From Spirochaetia bacterium (GTDB taxonomy: Bacteria; Spirochaetota; Spirochaetia; CADAEX01): DNA of 34,432 bases. Position 1 is the first letter of the stretch; each line of letters opens with the position of its first letter. The DNA lies in contig JAFZIU010000128.1 in assembly GCA_017554185.1 (NCBI GenBank), positions 1 to 34,432 of the forward strand, read 5' to 3'. The notes beneath the pieces are model-generated. The model had not been told where the DNA came from. It saw nothing but the letters and a program-made list of their open reading frames with translations, and searched no databases. The translations under genes and the position numbers were made by a program. Below are positions 1-7,585 of this stretch, piece after piece.

Positions 1-543
1 CATCATGTCGTAGAAACCCTTAATGATGTAGCGGATTCCAAAGAAGAGCACAGCAAAGCTGAGAACTATGCCCATGAAACCGAGCCGTCCGGTGAACCGT
101 GCCAAGAGCACTGCAGCAACAAAGATAAGGACACCGCGGAACACTGAATTCCAGCCCACAACAGGAACCTTTTCCCTAGGCGCCCTAGGCTTGAAGCCAT
201 GAGCCCAGGCATTGCGCTGAGCCTGCTGGTACCTGTGGGCGTTGAAGAAATAGTTGAAGGCGCCGATAAAGTCGTCGGCAGTATAATTTTCGTAAGGATT
301 GTGCCATGTGCTGCTATACCCTTCCACGCGGCAGCGGAACATCTGCCCGTCGTACTCTGAACGCTGCTCTGCATCGCTTAAGACAGCGTAGGCACTGCTT
401 ATTTTCTTAAAGATATATTCAGCTTCCGGGTCCCCTGGATTGAAGTCGGGATGGTAGCGCATAGCAAGGTCATGATAAGCTTTCTTTATCTCATCCTGTG
501 TTGCGCTCCGGTTTACACCCAGAATCTTGTACAAATCTTCCAT
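1..543 (-). CDS. J-domain (DnaJ-like) membrane protein, partial
   Basis: The reading frame runs leftward from ATG at 543 and is still open at base 1, so the C-terminus lies outside the window (181 codons visible). Residues 1-65 form a J domain with the HPD tripeptide at 31-33, the motif that stimulates the Hsp70 (DnaK) ATPase. After a linker rich in Tyr, Asn and Gln come two hydrophobic stretches at the visible C-terminal end, probably membrane helices. No Gly/Phe-rich segment or CxxCxGxG zinc motifs are seen, so this is a short membrane-tethered J protein and not DnaJ itself. A GGAAGAG ribosome site precedes the ATG. It is divergent from the hisD-like gene. Its specific client is unknown. 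Confidence 0.85.
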   Translation of the reverse strand, partial: MEDLYKILGVNRSATQDEIKKAYHDLAMRYHPDFNPGDPEAEYIFKKISSAYAVLSDAEQRSEYDGQMFRCRVEGYSSTWHNPYENYTADDFIGAFNYFFNAHRYQQAQRNAWAHGFKPRAPREKVPVVGWNSVFRGVLIFVAAVLLARFTGRLGFMGIVLSFAVLFFGIRYIIKGFYDMM

Positions 544-638
544 GACACTCTTCCTATATTAAAGATACCACAATCTGGAGCGAAAATATAGACGATTATC
601 CCTTTTTTATTGTAAAATGATTCCAAATGGAGAAAATA

Positions 639-1943
639 ATGGCAAAAATCAACTATAGAATCTGGGAAAAACTCTCTGACAAGCAGAAGGAGAAGATATT
701 TTCCAGAAGCGAGATAAATATCAACGAGATCCGCGAGACTGTGGAGAAAATAATTGAGCGGGTCAAGAAATATAAGGACAAGGCACTTAGGGAATATGCC
801 CTCAAGTTTGACAAGGCCGATCTTTCCAAGCTGCCCATAAGGGTGCAGAAGAAGGAGTTTGACAAGGCCGAGAAAAGCCTTTCGCCGGAGCTCAAGAAAG
901 CCCTTGAGTTCTGCATAGAGAATGTGCGCAAGTTCCATGTGGCAAACAAGCCTGCACCGGGCAAGATGGTTACTGTAAGGCCTGGAATCAAAGCTTACGA
1001 GAAGATGACACCGGTTGAGTCGGTGGGCCTTTATATACCGAGGGGCAGAGGAAGCTTCCCTTCCATGCTCTATATGCTGGGAGTGCCGGCAGTGGAAGCC
1101 GGAGTAAAGCGAGTGTGCGTAGTGACACCGCCCAATCCGGACGGCACCGTGGATGCAGCCTGCCTCTATGCTGCCAGGCTGTGCGGTATAGACGAAGTCT
1201 ACCGCACAGGGGGCGCCCAGGCAGTGGCCGCCCTGGCCTACGGGACAGAGAGCATAGCACCGGTAGTCAAGGTCGTAGGCCCTGGCAGCAAGTTTGTGTC
1301 GGCTGCCAAGCGCATCCTGTATGGCAAGATCGACGTGGGACTGCCGGCCGGGCCGTCTGAGTCCATCCTGCTGGCAGACGAAAGCGCAGATCCATACCTG
1401 GCAGCACTGGACCTTATGGTGGAGGCAGAGCACGGCTCAGACTCATCCGCACTCCTCATAACCCCGTCCAAGGCTGCAGCCGACGGCGTGCTGGCTTATC
1501 TTAAGAAGATGATCCCGCAGATCCCGGAGCCCCGCCGCACCTTCCTAAGCGACGTAATGTCAGGCTACGGCGGAATCATCCTTACCAAGGACATGGACGA
1601 AGCATGTGATATTGTGAACAACTTTGCCCCGGAGCACCTTGAGATAATGACCAAGGATCCTGCTGCAACAGCTGAAAAGATTGTGAACGCAGGGGAAATC
1701 CTCCTGGGAACCCACACTCCGTTCTCGGCAGCCAACTACTCCACCGGGCCCAATGCAGTGCTCCCCACAGGCGGTACAGCCAAGACATTCTCTGCTGTCT
1801 CCATCCGGGACTTTGTAAAATACACCTCTGTAATCCAGCTGGACGAAAAAGGATACAAGGCTGTGGAGCCTCATGTGAAAGCCCTTGCCGACTATGAAGG
1901 ATTCATAACCCATGGGAATGCATTCAAGCTCAGGCGCCTTTAA
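639..1943 (+). CDS. Histidinol dehydrogenase family protein (HisD-like, altered active site)
   Basis: HisD-family NAD-dependent dehydrogenases normally oxidise histidinol to histidine in two steps at a zinc site. Family motifs are clear: GGAQAVAALAYGT, GPGSKFV, GPSES, AEHG and FAPEHLE, with the catalytic Glu-His pair at 332-333. The start at 639 is preferred over ATG 627 because GGAG (629-632) sits 6 nt upstream; it gives 434 residues, the usual length. By-eye comparison with E. coli HisD puts Glu262 where zinc ligand Gln259 should be, Asn366 where ligand Asp360 should be, and Ala373 where substrate residue His367 should be, while His265 and His425 remain. No other his gene is nearby. A different substrate, as in HisD homologues such as sulfopropanediol dehydrogenase, is therefore plausible. 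It overlaps folC by 32 nt. Confidence 0.85.
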   Translation: MAKINYRIWEKLSDKQKEKIFSRSEININEIRETVEKIIERVKKYKDKALREYALKFDKADLSKLPIRVQKKEFDKAEKSLSPELKKALEFCIENVRKFHVANKPAPGKMVTVRPGIKAYEKMTPVESVGLYIPRGRGSFPSMLYMLGVPAVEAGVKRVCVVTPPNPDGTVDAACLYAARLCGIDEVYRTGGAQAVAALAYGTESIAPVVKVVGPGSKFVSAAKRILYGKIDVGLPAGPSESILLADESADPYLAALDLMVEAEHGSDSSALLITPSKAAADGVLAYLKKMIPQIPEPRRTFLSDVMSGYGGIILTKDMDEACDIVNNFAPEHLEIMTKDPAATAEKIVNAGEILLGTHTPFSAANYSTGPNAVLPTGGTAKTFSAVSIRDFVKYTSVIQLDEKGYKAVEPHVKALADYEGFITHGNAFKLRRL

Positions 1944-3237
1944 ATATATCGAAAGCTTCACCAACCTGGAGCGCAGCTTCACCAGCGCCCAGACCGAATA
2001 CAAGCTTGAGCGGATGGCATATATGCTGGAGGCCTCCGGTCATCCGGAGCGCTCTTTCAAAAGTGTGCACATAGCCGGGAGCAAGGGAAAGGGATCCACC
2101 GCAGCAATCACTGCACGGATCCTGGAAGAGCTGGGATTCAAGACAGGTCTCTTCACCTCCCCACATCTTGTCACCTACAAAGAGCGGATAACGCTGGCCG
2201 GTACATTCTTTTCCGATGATGTCTATGTCCGCAACACAGAGTACATAAAAGAGATGCTGGACAGCGGAAAGCTTACCGGGAAACTGGGGCAGCCCACCAC
2301 CTTCGAGCTTCTTACATTGCTGGCCTTTCTAATCTTCAAGGAACAGGGATGCCGATGGGCAGTGCTTGAGACAGGCATGGGAGGCAGGCTCGATTCCACC
2401 AACCTGGTTATGCCCGAGGTATCCATCATCACGCCGATAGAGCTGGAGCACTGTGATGTCTTGGGTGACACAATAGAGAAGATAGCTTTCGAGAAGGCCG
2501 GAATAATAAAGCCGGGGGTGCCGGCGGTGGTGCAGCATCAGAGGCAGGAAGCGCTGGCTGTGATCAGGCAGAAAGCTGATGAGATGAAAAGCCCCCTCCT
2601 CTATGCCGATGACCACATCAAGATAGAAGACCGCAGAATGGGGCCTGACGGCAGTTCATTCACTTTAGTTTGTGATGATGAAAAGTACAGAATAGTGACA
2701 AACCTGACCGGAGACTTCCAGTGCGACAACATAGCCTGTGCCCTGCTGGTTCTTAAGCAGGTTATGCCTGATATGGATATGACCAAAGTTCTTGATGCCC
2801 TTAAAGATGTACGCCTTGAGGGAAGGATGGAAATAATCGGAACAGAGCCCCCTGTCGTGATTGACGGTTCCCACACAGCCTACAGCATCAGGCGTCTCCT
2901 GGACTCATGCAAGGAGATCTTCGGCGAAGGCGGAGTGCTGGTGTTCGGCAGTGTCAAAGGGAAGAACTACCAGGCCATGCTGGATCTCCTTATCCCCTCT
3001 TTTGATGAAGTGATAATATCTGAACCACAGGGATTCAAGGAGACTGATGTGGATGCAGTCTATGCCTATGCAAAAGACTCGGGAAAAGCTGCACTTGAGA
3101 AATCCCCTGAAAAGGCCCTCGAGCTGGCTGTCTCGAAGGCAGCAGAGCTGGGCAGTAAAAAGCCTGTGGTGGTCACCGGATCCTTTTACCTGGCCGGGGC
3201 TGTGAAAAAGTATATTGCAGAAAGGAATAGAAAATGA
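1912..3237 (+). CDS. folC: Folylpolyglutamate synthase / dihydrofolate synthase
   Basis: FolC ligates glutamate to folates (and often to dihydropteroate) using ATP in the cytoplasm. The Mur-ligase-like fold is visible: P-loop AGSKGKGS at residues 55-62, TSPHL shortly after, ETGMGGRLDSTN in the middle of the ATPase domain, and a C-terminal domain with DGSHT (usually DGAHN) and a late TGSFYLAG. At 441 residues it has the normal length. ATG 1912 and ATG 1918 are both possible; AAGGA at 1897-1901 supports 1912. Its start lies inside the end of the hisD-like gene, and its TGA overlaps the next start as ATGA, so the three genes should be translationally coupled. Confidence 0.93.
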   Translation: MGMHSSSGAFKYIESFTNLERSFTSAQTEYKLERMAYMLEASGHPERSFKSVHIAGSKGKGSTAAITARILEELGFKTGLFTSPHLVTYKERITLAGTFFSDDVYVRNTEYIKEMLDSGKLTGKLGQPTTFELLTLLAFLIFKEQGCRWAVLETGMGGRLDSTNLVMPEVSIITPIELEHCDVLGDTIEKIAFEKAGIIKPGVPAVVQHQRQEALAVIRQKADEMKSPLLYADDHIKIEDRRMGPDGSSFTLVCDDEKYRIVTNLTGDFQCDNIACALLVLKQVMPDMDMTKVLDALKDVRLEGRMEIIGTEPPVVIDGSHTAYSIRRLLDSCKEIFGEGGVLVFGSVKGKNYQAMLDLLIPSFDEVIISEPQGFKETDVDAVYAYAKDSGKAALEKSPEKALELAVSKAAELGSKKPVVVTGSFYLAGAVKKYIAERNRK

Positions 3238-4634
3238 GCCTGAATGCCTCTGAGATAAACCTGATACTCGATGAGCTGGATATCGCCGGTTCCTACATAC
3301 AGAAGATCATACAGCCCGATTTCCACACCCTTATATTCTCAATTTTCTCACCGCGGGACAGGTTCAACCTCCTTATTTCAATGAAGCCCGGCACATCCCG
3401 GCTACACCGCCATACAGGCAGGATCGGGAAGGCCGAGAAGCTGCAGCGCTTTGCCCAGTTCCTGCGGGCCCGCATACTGGGCGGCAGAATAACAGAGTGC
3501 TCACAGCCCGGTAACGACAGAATCATAAGGATGTCGATACACAAGGGAGACGATATAACAACACTGTGGATAAGGCTCTGGGGAGGCAACTCCAACATAA
3601 TTGCAGTGGACAAAGACAACATAATACTGGACAGCTACTACCGCCGCCCTGCCAAGGGGGAAACCTCCGGGGCAAAGCTGGTGTACCAGGTGAAGGAGAA
3701 GGACATCTCGGCCTTCCCGGTGCGCCCCTACCCGGCTGGCGAAAGCTTCAACAGCTACATAGATTCATACTACACAGAGCTTGAGACCCAGGACCTGCGC
3801 AAGCAGCTCCACCAGCAGATAGAGGCCCTGGCAAACCGCTCGCTATCCAAGCTGGAATGCAGGCTTGCCAATGCAAAGGAGCTGGTGGAGAAGTACGAGA
3901 ACTTCGAGCAGTACAAGCAGTACGGCGAGCTTATACTGGCCAACACCCGGAGCATACAGCGGGGTGCCACATTCCTTGAGACAGCCAACTACTACAGCGA
4001 GAACGAGACTATACAGATTCCGCTGGATCCCAAGCTCTCTGCCTCCGAGAACAGCGAGAAATATTTCCACAAGTACAAGAAGGCAAAGAATGGCCTTGCC
4101 CTGCTCCAGGATGATGTGCGTAACCTTACTGCAAAGATTGCAGAGCTTACCGCCAGCCGGGACAGCCTTCTGGCTGAGCAGGATGTGTATGTCCTTGAGG
4201 AATGGTACGAGAAGGAGAAGCAGCATCAGAGCAAGGTGGTGGCAAGGGACATCCCGGGACTGCAGTTCACATCAGGGCCGTTCATGATCTATGTTGGGCG
4301 CACCGCCAAGGAGAACGACCAGCTCCTCCGCCGCCATGTGCGGGGTTCCGACTGGTGGCTCCATACCCGGGATTATGCCGGAGGCTATGTGTTCATCAAG
4401 GTGGAGAAAGGAAAGACAGTGCCCCTGGACACCCTACTGGATGCAGGCAACCTGGCGGTGCACTTCAGCAAAGGAAAGAACAGCCAGAAAGCTGATGTCT
4501 ACTACACCCAGGTAAAATATTTAAGGCGCGCAAAGGATGGTCCTCTTGGTCTTGTCCTCCCCACACAGGAGAAGAACCTGGCTGTAACTGCCGATCCTTC
4601 CCGCCTCAAGCGCCTGCTGGGAGAAGAGGAATAA
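3234..4634 (+). CDS. NFACT-family protein, RqcH-like (RNA-binding)
   Basis: NFACT proteins such as bacterial RqcH bind stalled 50S-peptidyl-tRNA complexes and add C-terminal alanine tails in ribosome quality control. The NFACT-N domain is seen at about residues 5-180, with QKIIQP and an Asp-Arg pair at 95-96 in NDRII, which appears to match the tRNA-contacting DR pair of RqcH. A helical central region follows (about 195-330). The NFACT-R domain is C-terminal (about 345-450), with the WWLHTRD and GGYVFIK motifs. At 466 residues it is clearly shorter than B. subtilis RqcH (about 570), mainly through a compact middle. The ATGA overlap with folC argues for co-translation. Older annotations call such genes fibronectin-binding proteins. 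Confidence 0.85.
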   Translation: MSLNASEINLILDELDIAGSYIQKIIQPDFHTLIFSIFSPRDRFNLLISMKPGTSRLHRHTGRIGKAEKLQRFAQFLRARILGGRITECSQPGNDRIIRMSIHKGDDITTLWIRLWGGNSNIIAVDKDNIILDSYYRRPAKGETSGAKLVYQVKEKDISAFPVRPYPAGESFNSYIDSYYTELETQDLRKQLHQQIEALANRSLSKLECRLANAKELVEKYENFEQYKQYGELILANTRSIQRGATFLETANYYSENETIQIPLDPKLSASENSEKYFHKYKKAKNGLALLQDDVRNLTAKIAELTASRDSLLAEQDVYVLEEWYEKEKQHQSKVVARDIPGLQFTSGPFMIYVGRTAKENDQLLRRHVRGSDWWLHTRDYAGGYVFIKVEKGKTVPLDTLLDAGNLAVHFSKGKNSQKADVYYTQVKYLRRAKDGPLGLVLPTQEKNLAVTADPSRLKRLLGEEE

Positions 4635-4635
4635 A

Positions 4636-4670
4636 TAATTAAAAACCCCAATCAAGGGGCTTTTCAATTA
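4636..4670. terminator. Bidirectional terminator between convergent genes
   Basis: CCCC (4646-4649), a 6-nt loop and GGGG (4656-4659) are extended by A/T pairs (AAAA with TTTT) and an outer TAATT/AATTA pairing, with one bulged C at 4660 and one mismatch. It lies between the NFACT stop (4634) and the stop of the minus-strand repeat gene (4684). T-rich tracts follow the stem in both directions. Confidence 0.7.
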
Positions 4671-4683
4671 TTTCATTTTAAAA

Positions 4684-5613
4684 TTAATCATACCGAATTT
4701 CTTTTCCACCTGGTTTGATTACACGAACTAGATTCCCATCTTCATCATACCAAACTTCTTCTCCATCTGGCTTTTTCTCATGGACAATATTTAAAGTGGA
4801 ACCAAACCAAGTTTCTGAACCATCTGGGTCTTTCTCGTGAATTAAATCTCCATTATCATTATACCAAGCTTCTAAACCATCAGACCTTTTCTCATATACT
4901 TTTATATTTTCAAAATTATATTTATACCAAATCTCTTTATAGGAAAACTTATGTGAATATTTTAAATATATTGTTCTTCCTTTTTCATCATATTCATACC
5001 AGTTTTCATCGCCATTCGAACAACGTTCAGAGATTAGGCGACCTTTATCATCATAGTCATACCACTTTTCTTTTCCATCAGAGTATATTAAATGGATTTC
5101 TCCTTCTTTTGTATCATAGTCATACCAACATTCTCTGCCATCCGAGTATTTTAAATGTATTTCTCTTCCTTGGTCATCATATCTATGCCAATACTCTTTT
5201 CCGTTAGACCATTTCTCATGGATTTTGTTTCCTTTATCATCATAGTCATACCAACATTCTCTGCCATCTGGCTTTTTTAAATAAATCTTATTTCCTTGGT
5301 CATCATACTTATACCAAAACTCTTTGCCATCAGACCATTTCTCGTGGATTTTATTTCCTTTAGTATCATAGTCATACCAATATTCAGCCCCATCTGAGTA
5401 TTTTTTATAGATTTCATTTCCTTTGGAATCATATTCATACCAACATTCTCCTTTCGACATAAAAATGGTTTCTTTAACAGGAATATCTTTTTCAATATAA
5501 AATATTTCTTCTCCAGCTGACCATCTTTTGTTAATTAACTTCCCTTGTTCATCGTATTTATACCAATACTCTTTCCCATATATATTTCTTTCATAGATTT
5601 TATTTCCTTTGGC
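4684..5613 (-). repeat. 63-bp coding tandem repeat array
   Basis: The DNA repeats with a 63-bp period, matching 21-residue protein units. For example, the 30-nt segments at 5113-5142 and 5239-5268 are identical and exactly two periods (126 bp) apart. Other units diverge mostly at third positions. This degree of DNA identity would allow unit gain or loss by slippage or recombination. Confidence 0.8.
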
Positions 5614-5922
5614 ATCGTATTCACAATTAAGATTAGTTAATTTTTTTTTAGTTGGCGTCTTTTTCCTTTTTTTATTATTACTAAAGACTATCAGATTAAA
5701 GATAACATCAGAAAGAACAAAAATCGGCCAACCAAAGAAAACAATAAGAAATGATGATAAATTAACTTTCATTAAAAGTGGTGGCAACTCTGTTCTATCA
5801 GGCGTAGCAATCCAAATAAATGATTTTAGAAAACCTGTAGTAAGATAGAATAGACAAATACTTAAAAGTATAGAATGACTTATAAACCAAGTAATAACCC
5901 CAACAATTATTCCAACAATCAT
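4684..5922 (-). CDS. Membrane-anchored YD-type tandem repeat protein (412 aa)
   Basis: Function unknown. Residues 2-37 and about 54-80 are strongly hydrophobic and are followed by KKRKK at 84-88 and TKKK, then from residue 101 a tandem array to the C-terminus. The repeat unit is 21 residues with consensus YDxKGNxIHxKxSDGxExW; the last three units shrink to 19 residues by losing the YD pair. The pattern resembles RHS/YD repeats, so a beta-rich solenoid is likely. By the positive-inside rule the basic stretch after the last helix places the repeats in the cytoplasm, unlike the two exported paralogues at 7586-9075. Codons are far more AT-rich than in flanking operons, suggesting acquisition. ATG 5922 has a weak GGAA site and a candidate promoter at 5943-5970. 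Confidence 0.8.
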   Translation of the reverse strand: MIVGIIVGVITWFISHSILLSICLFYLTTGFLKSFIWIATPDRTELPPLLMKVNLSSFLIVFFGWPIFVLSDVIFNLIVFSNNKKRKKTPTKKKLTNLNCEYDAKGNKIYERNIYGKEYWYKYDEQGKLINKRWSAGEEIFYIEKDIPVKETIFMSKGECWYEYDSKGNEIYKKYSDGAEYWYDYDTKGNKIHEKWSDGKEFWYKYDDQGNKIYLKKPDGRECWYDYDDKGNKIHEKWSNGKEYWHRYDDQGREIHLKYSDGRECWYDYDTKEGEIHLIYSDGKEKWYDYDDKGRLISERCSNGDENWYEYDEKGRTIYLKYSHKFSYKEIWYKYNFENIKVYEKRSDGLEAWYNDNGDLIHEKDPDGSETWFGSTLNIVHEKKPDGEEVWYDEDGNLVRVIKPGGKEIRYD

Positions 5923-5942
5923 ATAATTTCCATAAATAATAA

Positions 5943-5970
5943 AAAATACAATAATATTTTAATCTGTAAA
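5943..5970 (-). promoter_or_regulatory. Candidate promoter for the 412-aa repeat gene
   Basis: On the minus strand TTTACA (5970-5965), 16 nt, then TATTTT (5948-5943). It would start transcription about 14 nt before ATG 5922. The region is very AT-rich, so chance matches are easy. Confidence 0.35.
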
Positions 5971-6013
5971 AACAGTTTTAGCAATAAAAAACGAATAGCA
6001 TCTTTTATCAGAA

Positions 6014-6043
6014 TTGACAGTAAAGAAATGGGTATAATATTAT
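6014..6043 (+). promoter_or_regulatory. Sigma70-type promoter of the AT-rich tail-anchored protein gene
   Basis: A perfect TTGACA (6014-6019) is followed after 18 nt by TATTAT (6038-6043). Transcription would begin near 6050, just before the strong ribosome site GGGGAGG (6055-6061), which lies 8 nt before TTG 6070. This arrangement decides the start of the following gene. Confidence 0.6.
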
Positions 6044-6069
6044 ATTATTATCAAGGGGAGGAAGTTAGA

Positions 6070-6984
6070 TTGAGATTTCAAAATGCTATTACAATAAGTT
6101 ATAAAGAGAAACTTGATGAAGAACTTTTTTGGATTGTCCGTTTTAAATCTAAAATAGCAAGAATAGTTGTTTGGATTATTAAATGTGCCAATAATTTTTC
6201 GTTTTCCAACAAAAGAAAACGTGTAGAAATTATGACATTCCTTTTTTTCTATGCTTCTCGATTTTGTTTTCATCTCTTGTCCGAAGAAGAAAGAAGAAGA
6301 GTTGTTAATTTATTTTATGACCGTATTACTGTTATTATTAATGGTTATCCATCTTCTCCAAGTAACTCTATCAATGTCCCCTCTTATTTAAATCTTAGAT
6401 TTAATTCTTATATAAACATTTTTGAAAAAGTTCCTCCTAAAGAATATTTAAAAGTTTTAATTGATTTCCAAATTAGTCTATTCAACAATATTGATAATAA
6501 AAATTTTTCAACTCAAATCTTCCAAGACTATATTCCGTCTAGAACTGATTATCGGGTTTCTACAGAAATTGCGGAATACTATAAAGAAGTAATGCCAATC
6601 TTTATGAATGAATTAAAAAATCTAATTTGTGGGGTTGGTTATACTAATCGATGGGATGATGATAACTTTGACATACATAATCCTCCAATAGCTGATGAAG
6701 GAGAAGAAGATGAGGGTGATGAATGGGAAAAGGTTAATGTTGATAATTATAAAGTTGTAAATATTATGCCAGTTTACAAGAAAGAAAACATTTATGGCAA
6801 CTTCTATGATAATTCAAACATTGATAGTTATGATACAACAAGTGAATTTTCTTTTCACGACAAATTAGATAATTGTATAAATCCTCTTGATAAAATAGAG
6901 AAGAAAAGTATTTTAGAAGGGAAAATATTTATTCTTCTAGGTATAATCCTAATTGGAGTGATTATTTTCCTCTTTAATTTATAA
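6070..6984 (+). CDS. AT-rich orphan protein with C-terminal membrane anchor
   Basis: No family recognised. The frame is open from 5875, but that longer form would overlap the divergent gene and include the promoter. TTG 6070 is preferred because GGGGAGG lies 8 nt upstream; this gives 304 residues. Visible features (in this numbering) are a hydrophobic-basic N-terminal third rich in Phe, Ile and Arg; a middle rich in Asn, Tyr and Phe; a strongly acidic patch around residues 210-225; and a last segment of about 20 hydrophobic residues ending at the stop, typical of a tail anchor with the bulk in the cytoplasm. Codon use is extremely AT-rich, like the divergent repeat gene, which suggests the two arrived together. 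Being a real gene is supported by its length and its promoter and ribosome site. Confidence 0.65.
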   Translation: MRFQNAITISYKEKLDEELFWIVRFKSKIARIVVWIIKCANNFSFSNKRKRVEIMTFLFFYASRFCFHLLSEEERRRVVNLFYDRITVIINGYPSSPSNSINVPSYLNLRFNSYINIFEKVPPKEYLKVLIDFQISLFNNIDNKNFSTQIFQDYIPSRTDYRVSTEIAEYYKEVMPIFMNELKNLICGVGYTNRWDDDNFDIHNPPIADEGEEDEGDEWEKVNVDNYKVVNIMPVYKKENIYGNFYDNSNIDSYDTTSEFSFHDKLDNCINPLDKIEKKSILEGKIFILLGIILIGVIIFLFNL

Positions 6985-7082
6985 TAATGAATGTCTAAAA
7001 AATTCATCCAATAATTCTTCAAGACAATCTTTCTCTGCCTCCTTATCCACTATAACAACAAAAAAAAGCAAGCCCAATAAAA

Positions 7083-7102
7083 AAGCCCCTTAGCAGGGGC
7101 TT
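7083..7102 (-). terminator. Terminator of the lipoprotein/YD-repeat operon
   Basis: AAGCCCC (7083-7089), loop of 6, GGGGCTT (7096-7102). Read on the minus strand the stem is followed by six T residues, so it ends the minus-strand operon whose last stop is at 7127. It could also slow plus-strand readthrough from 6984. Confidence 0.8.
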
Positions 7103-7126
7103 AAAATTTGACTATATGTCATCCCA

Positions 7127-7570
7127 TTATTTTTCTGTGTCATATTCTGTGCCATTTATAATAATCTTCTTTACCTTGCTATCTTTTTGAACTGCATATA
7201 ATGAACAATTTGCCGACCCTTCAGCACTCTCTCGTAGAATATTAGAAAAATCAAAAATAATGCTGTCTCCACCTGTCAAAGTGCCGGTCAGGTTTACTTT
7301 ATAGTGTGTATTGTCCAAAACCACATCATCTATTTCAGCATTAGTAAAAACAAGGGCATTTTCACTTTCACTTACATTAGCGGGCAGAGTACCGGAAGAG
7401 TAATATTCATATAATATATCACTAATAGCCTGAATTGCGACAGCACATGTCAGCCGTTGAGCATATGGAGCCTCTGAAATTGGAGGGAGGTCATCATCAC
7501 TGCTACTGCCACTACAGGAAACAAAAAACACACAAAGTGTCATCAGAAAAAACAAAAGAATCTTTTTCAT
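7127..7570 (-). CDS. Small predicted lipoprotein (147 aa)
   Basis: Function unknown. The N-terminus MKKILLFF... is a lipoprotein signal peptide with lipobox FVSC and the acylated cysteine at residue 19, followed by a Ser/Asp-rich linker of about 10 residues that should tether it to a membrane. The remaining 115 residues are polar, with alternating beta-type segments and two further cysteines (in LTCAV and ANCSL) that could form a disulfide. It is the last gene of a three-gene minus-strand operon, starting 15 nt after the 232-residue YD-repeat gene. Co-expression with two exported repeat proteins suggests a shared role at the cell envelope; this is inference. Confidence 0.75.
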   Translation of the reverse strand: MKKILLFFLMTLCVFFVSCSGSSSDDDLPPISEAPYAQRLTCAVAIQAISDILYEYYSSGTLPANVSESENALVFTNAEIDDVVLDNTHYKVNLTGTLTGGDSIIFDFSNILRESAEGSANCSLYAVQKDSKVKKIIINGTEYDTEK

Positions 7571-7585
7571 ATCTATACCCTACCA

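Noticed and set aside
609-627. Leaderless start of the hisD-like gene at ATG 627 behind TAAAAT (613-618)
   Set aside because: The -35 box is poor and ATG 639 has a well-placed GGAG, so normal initiation at 639 is the simpler reading.
513-1433. A 306-codon minus-strand open frame
   Set aside because: It lies antisense to the hisD-like gene, whose family motifs are clear, and its translation is Cys/His/Leu-rich with no recognisable domain.
5875-6069. N-terminal extension of the AT-rich orphan protein from ATG 5875
   Set aside because: It would overlap the divergent gene's start and run through the TTGACA/TATTAT promoter; the Asn/Lys-rich sequence looks like translated AT-rich intergenic DNA.
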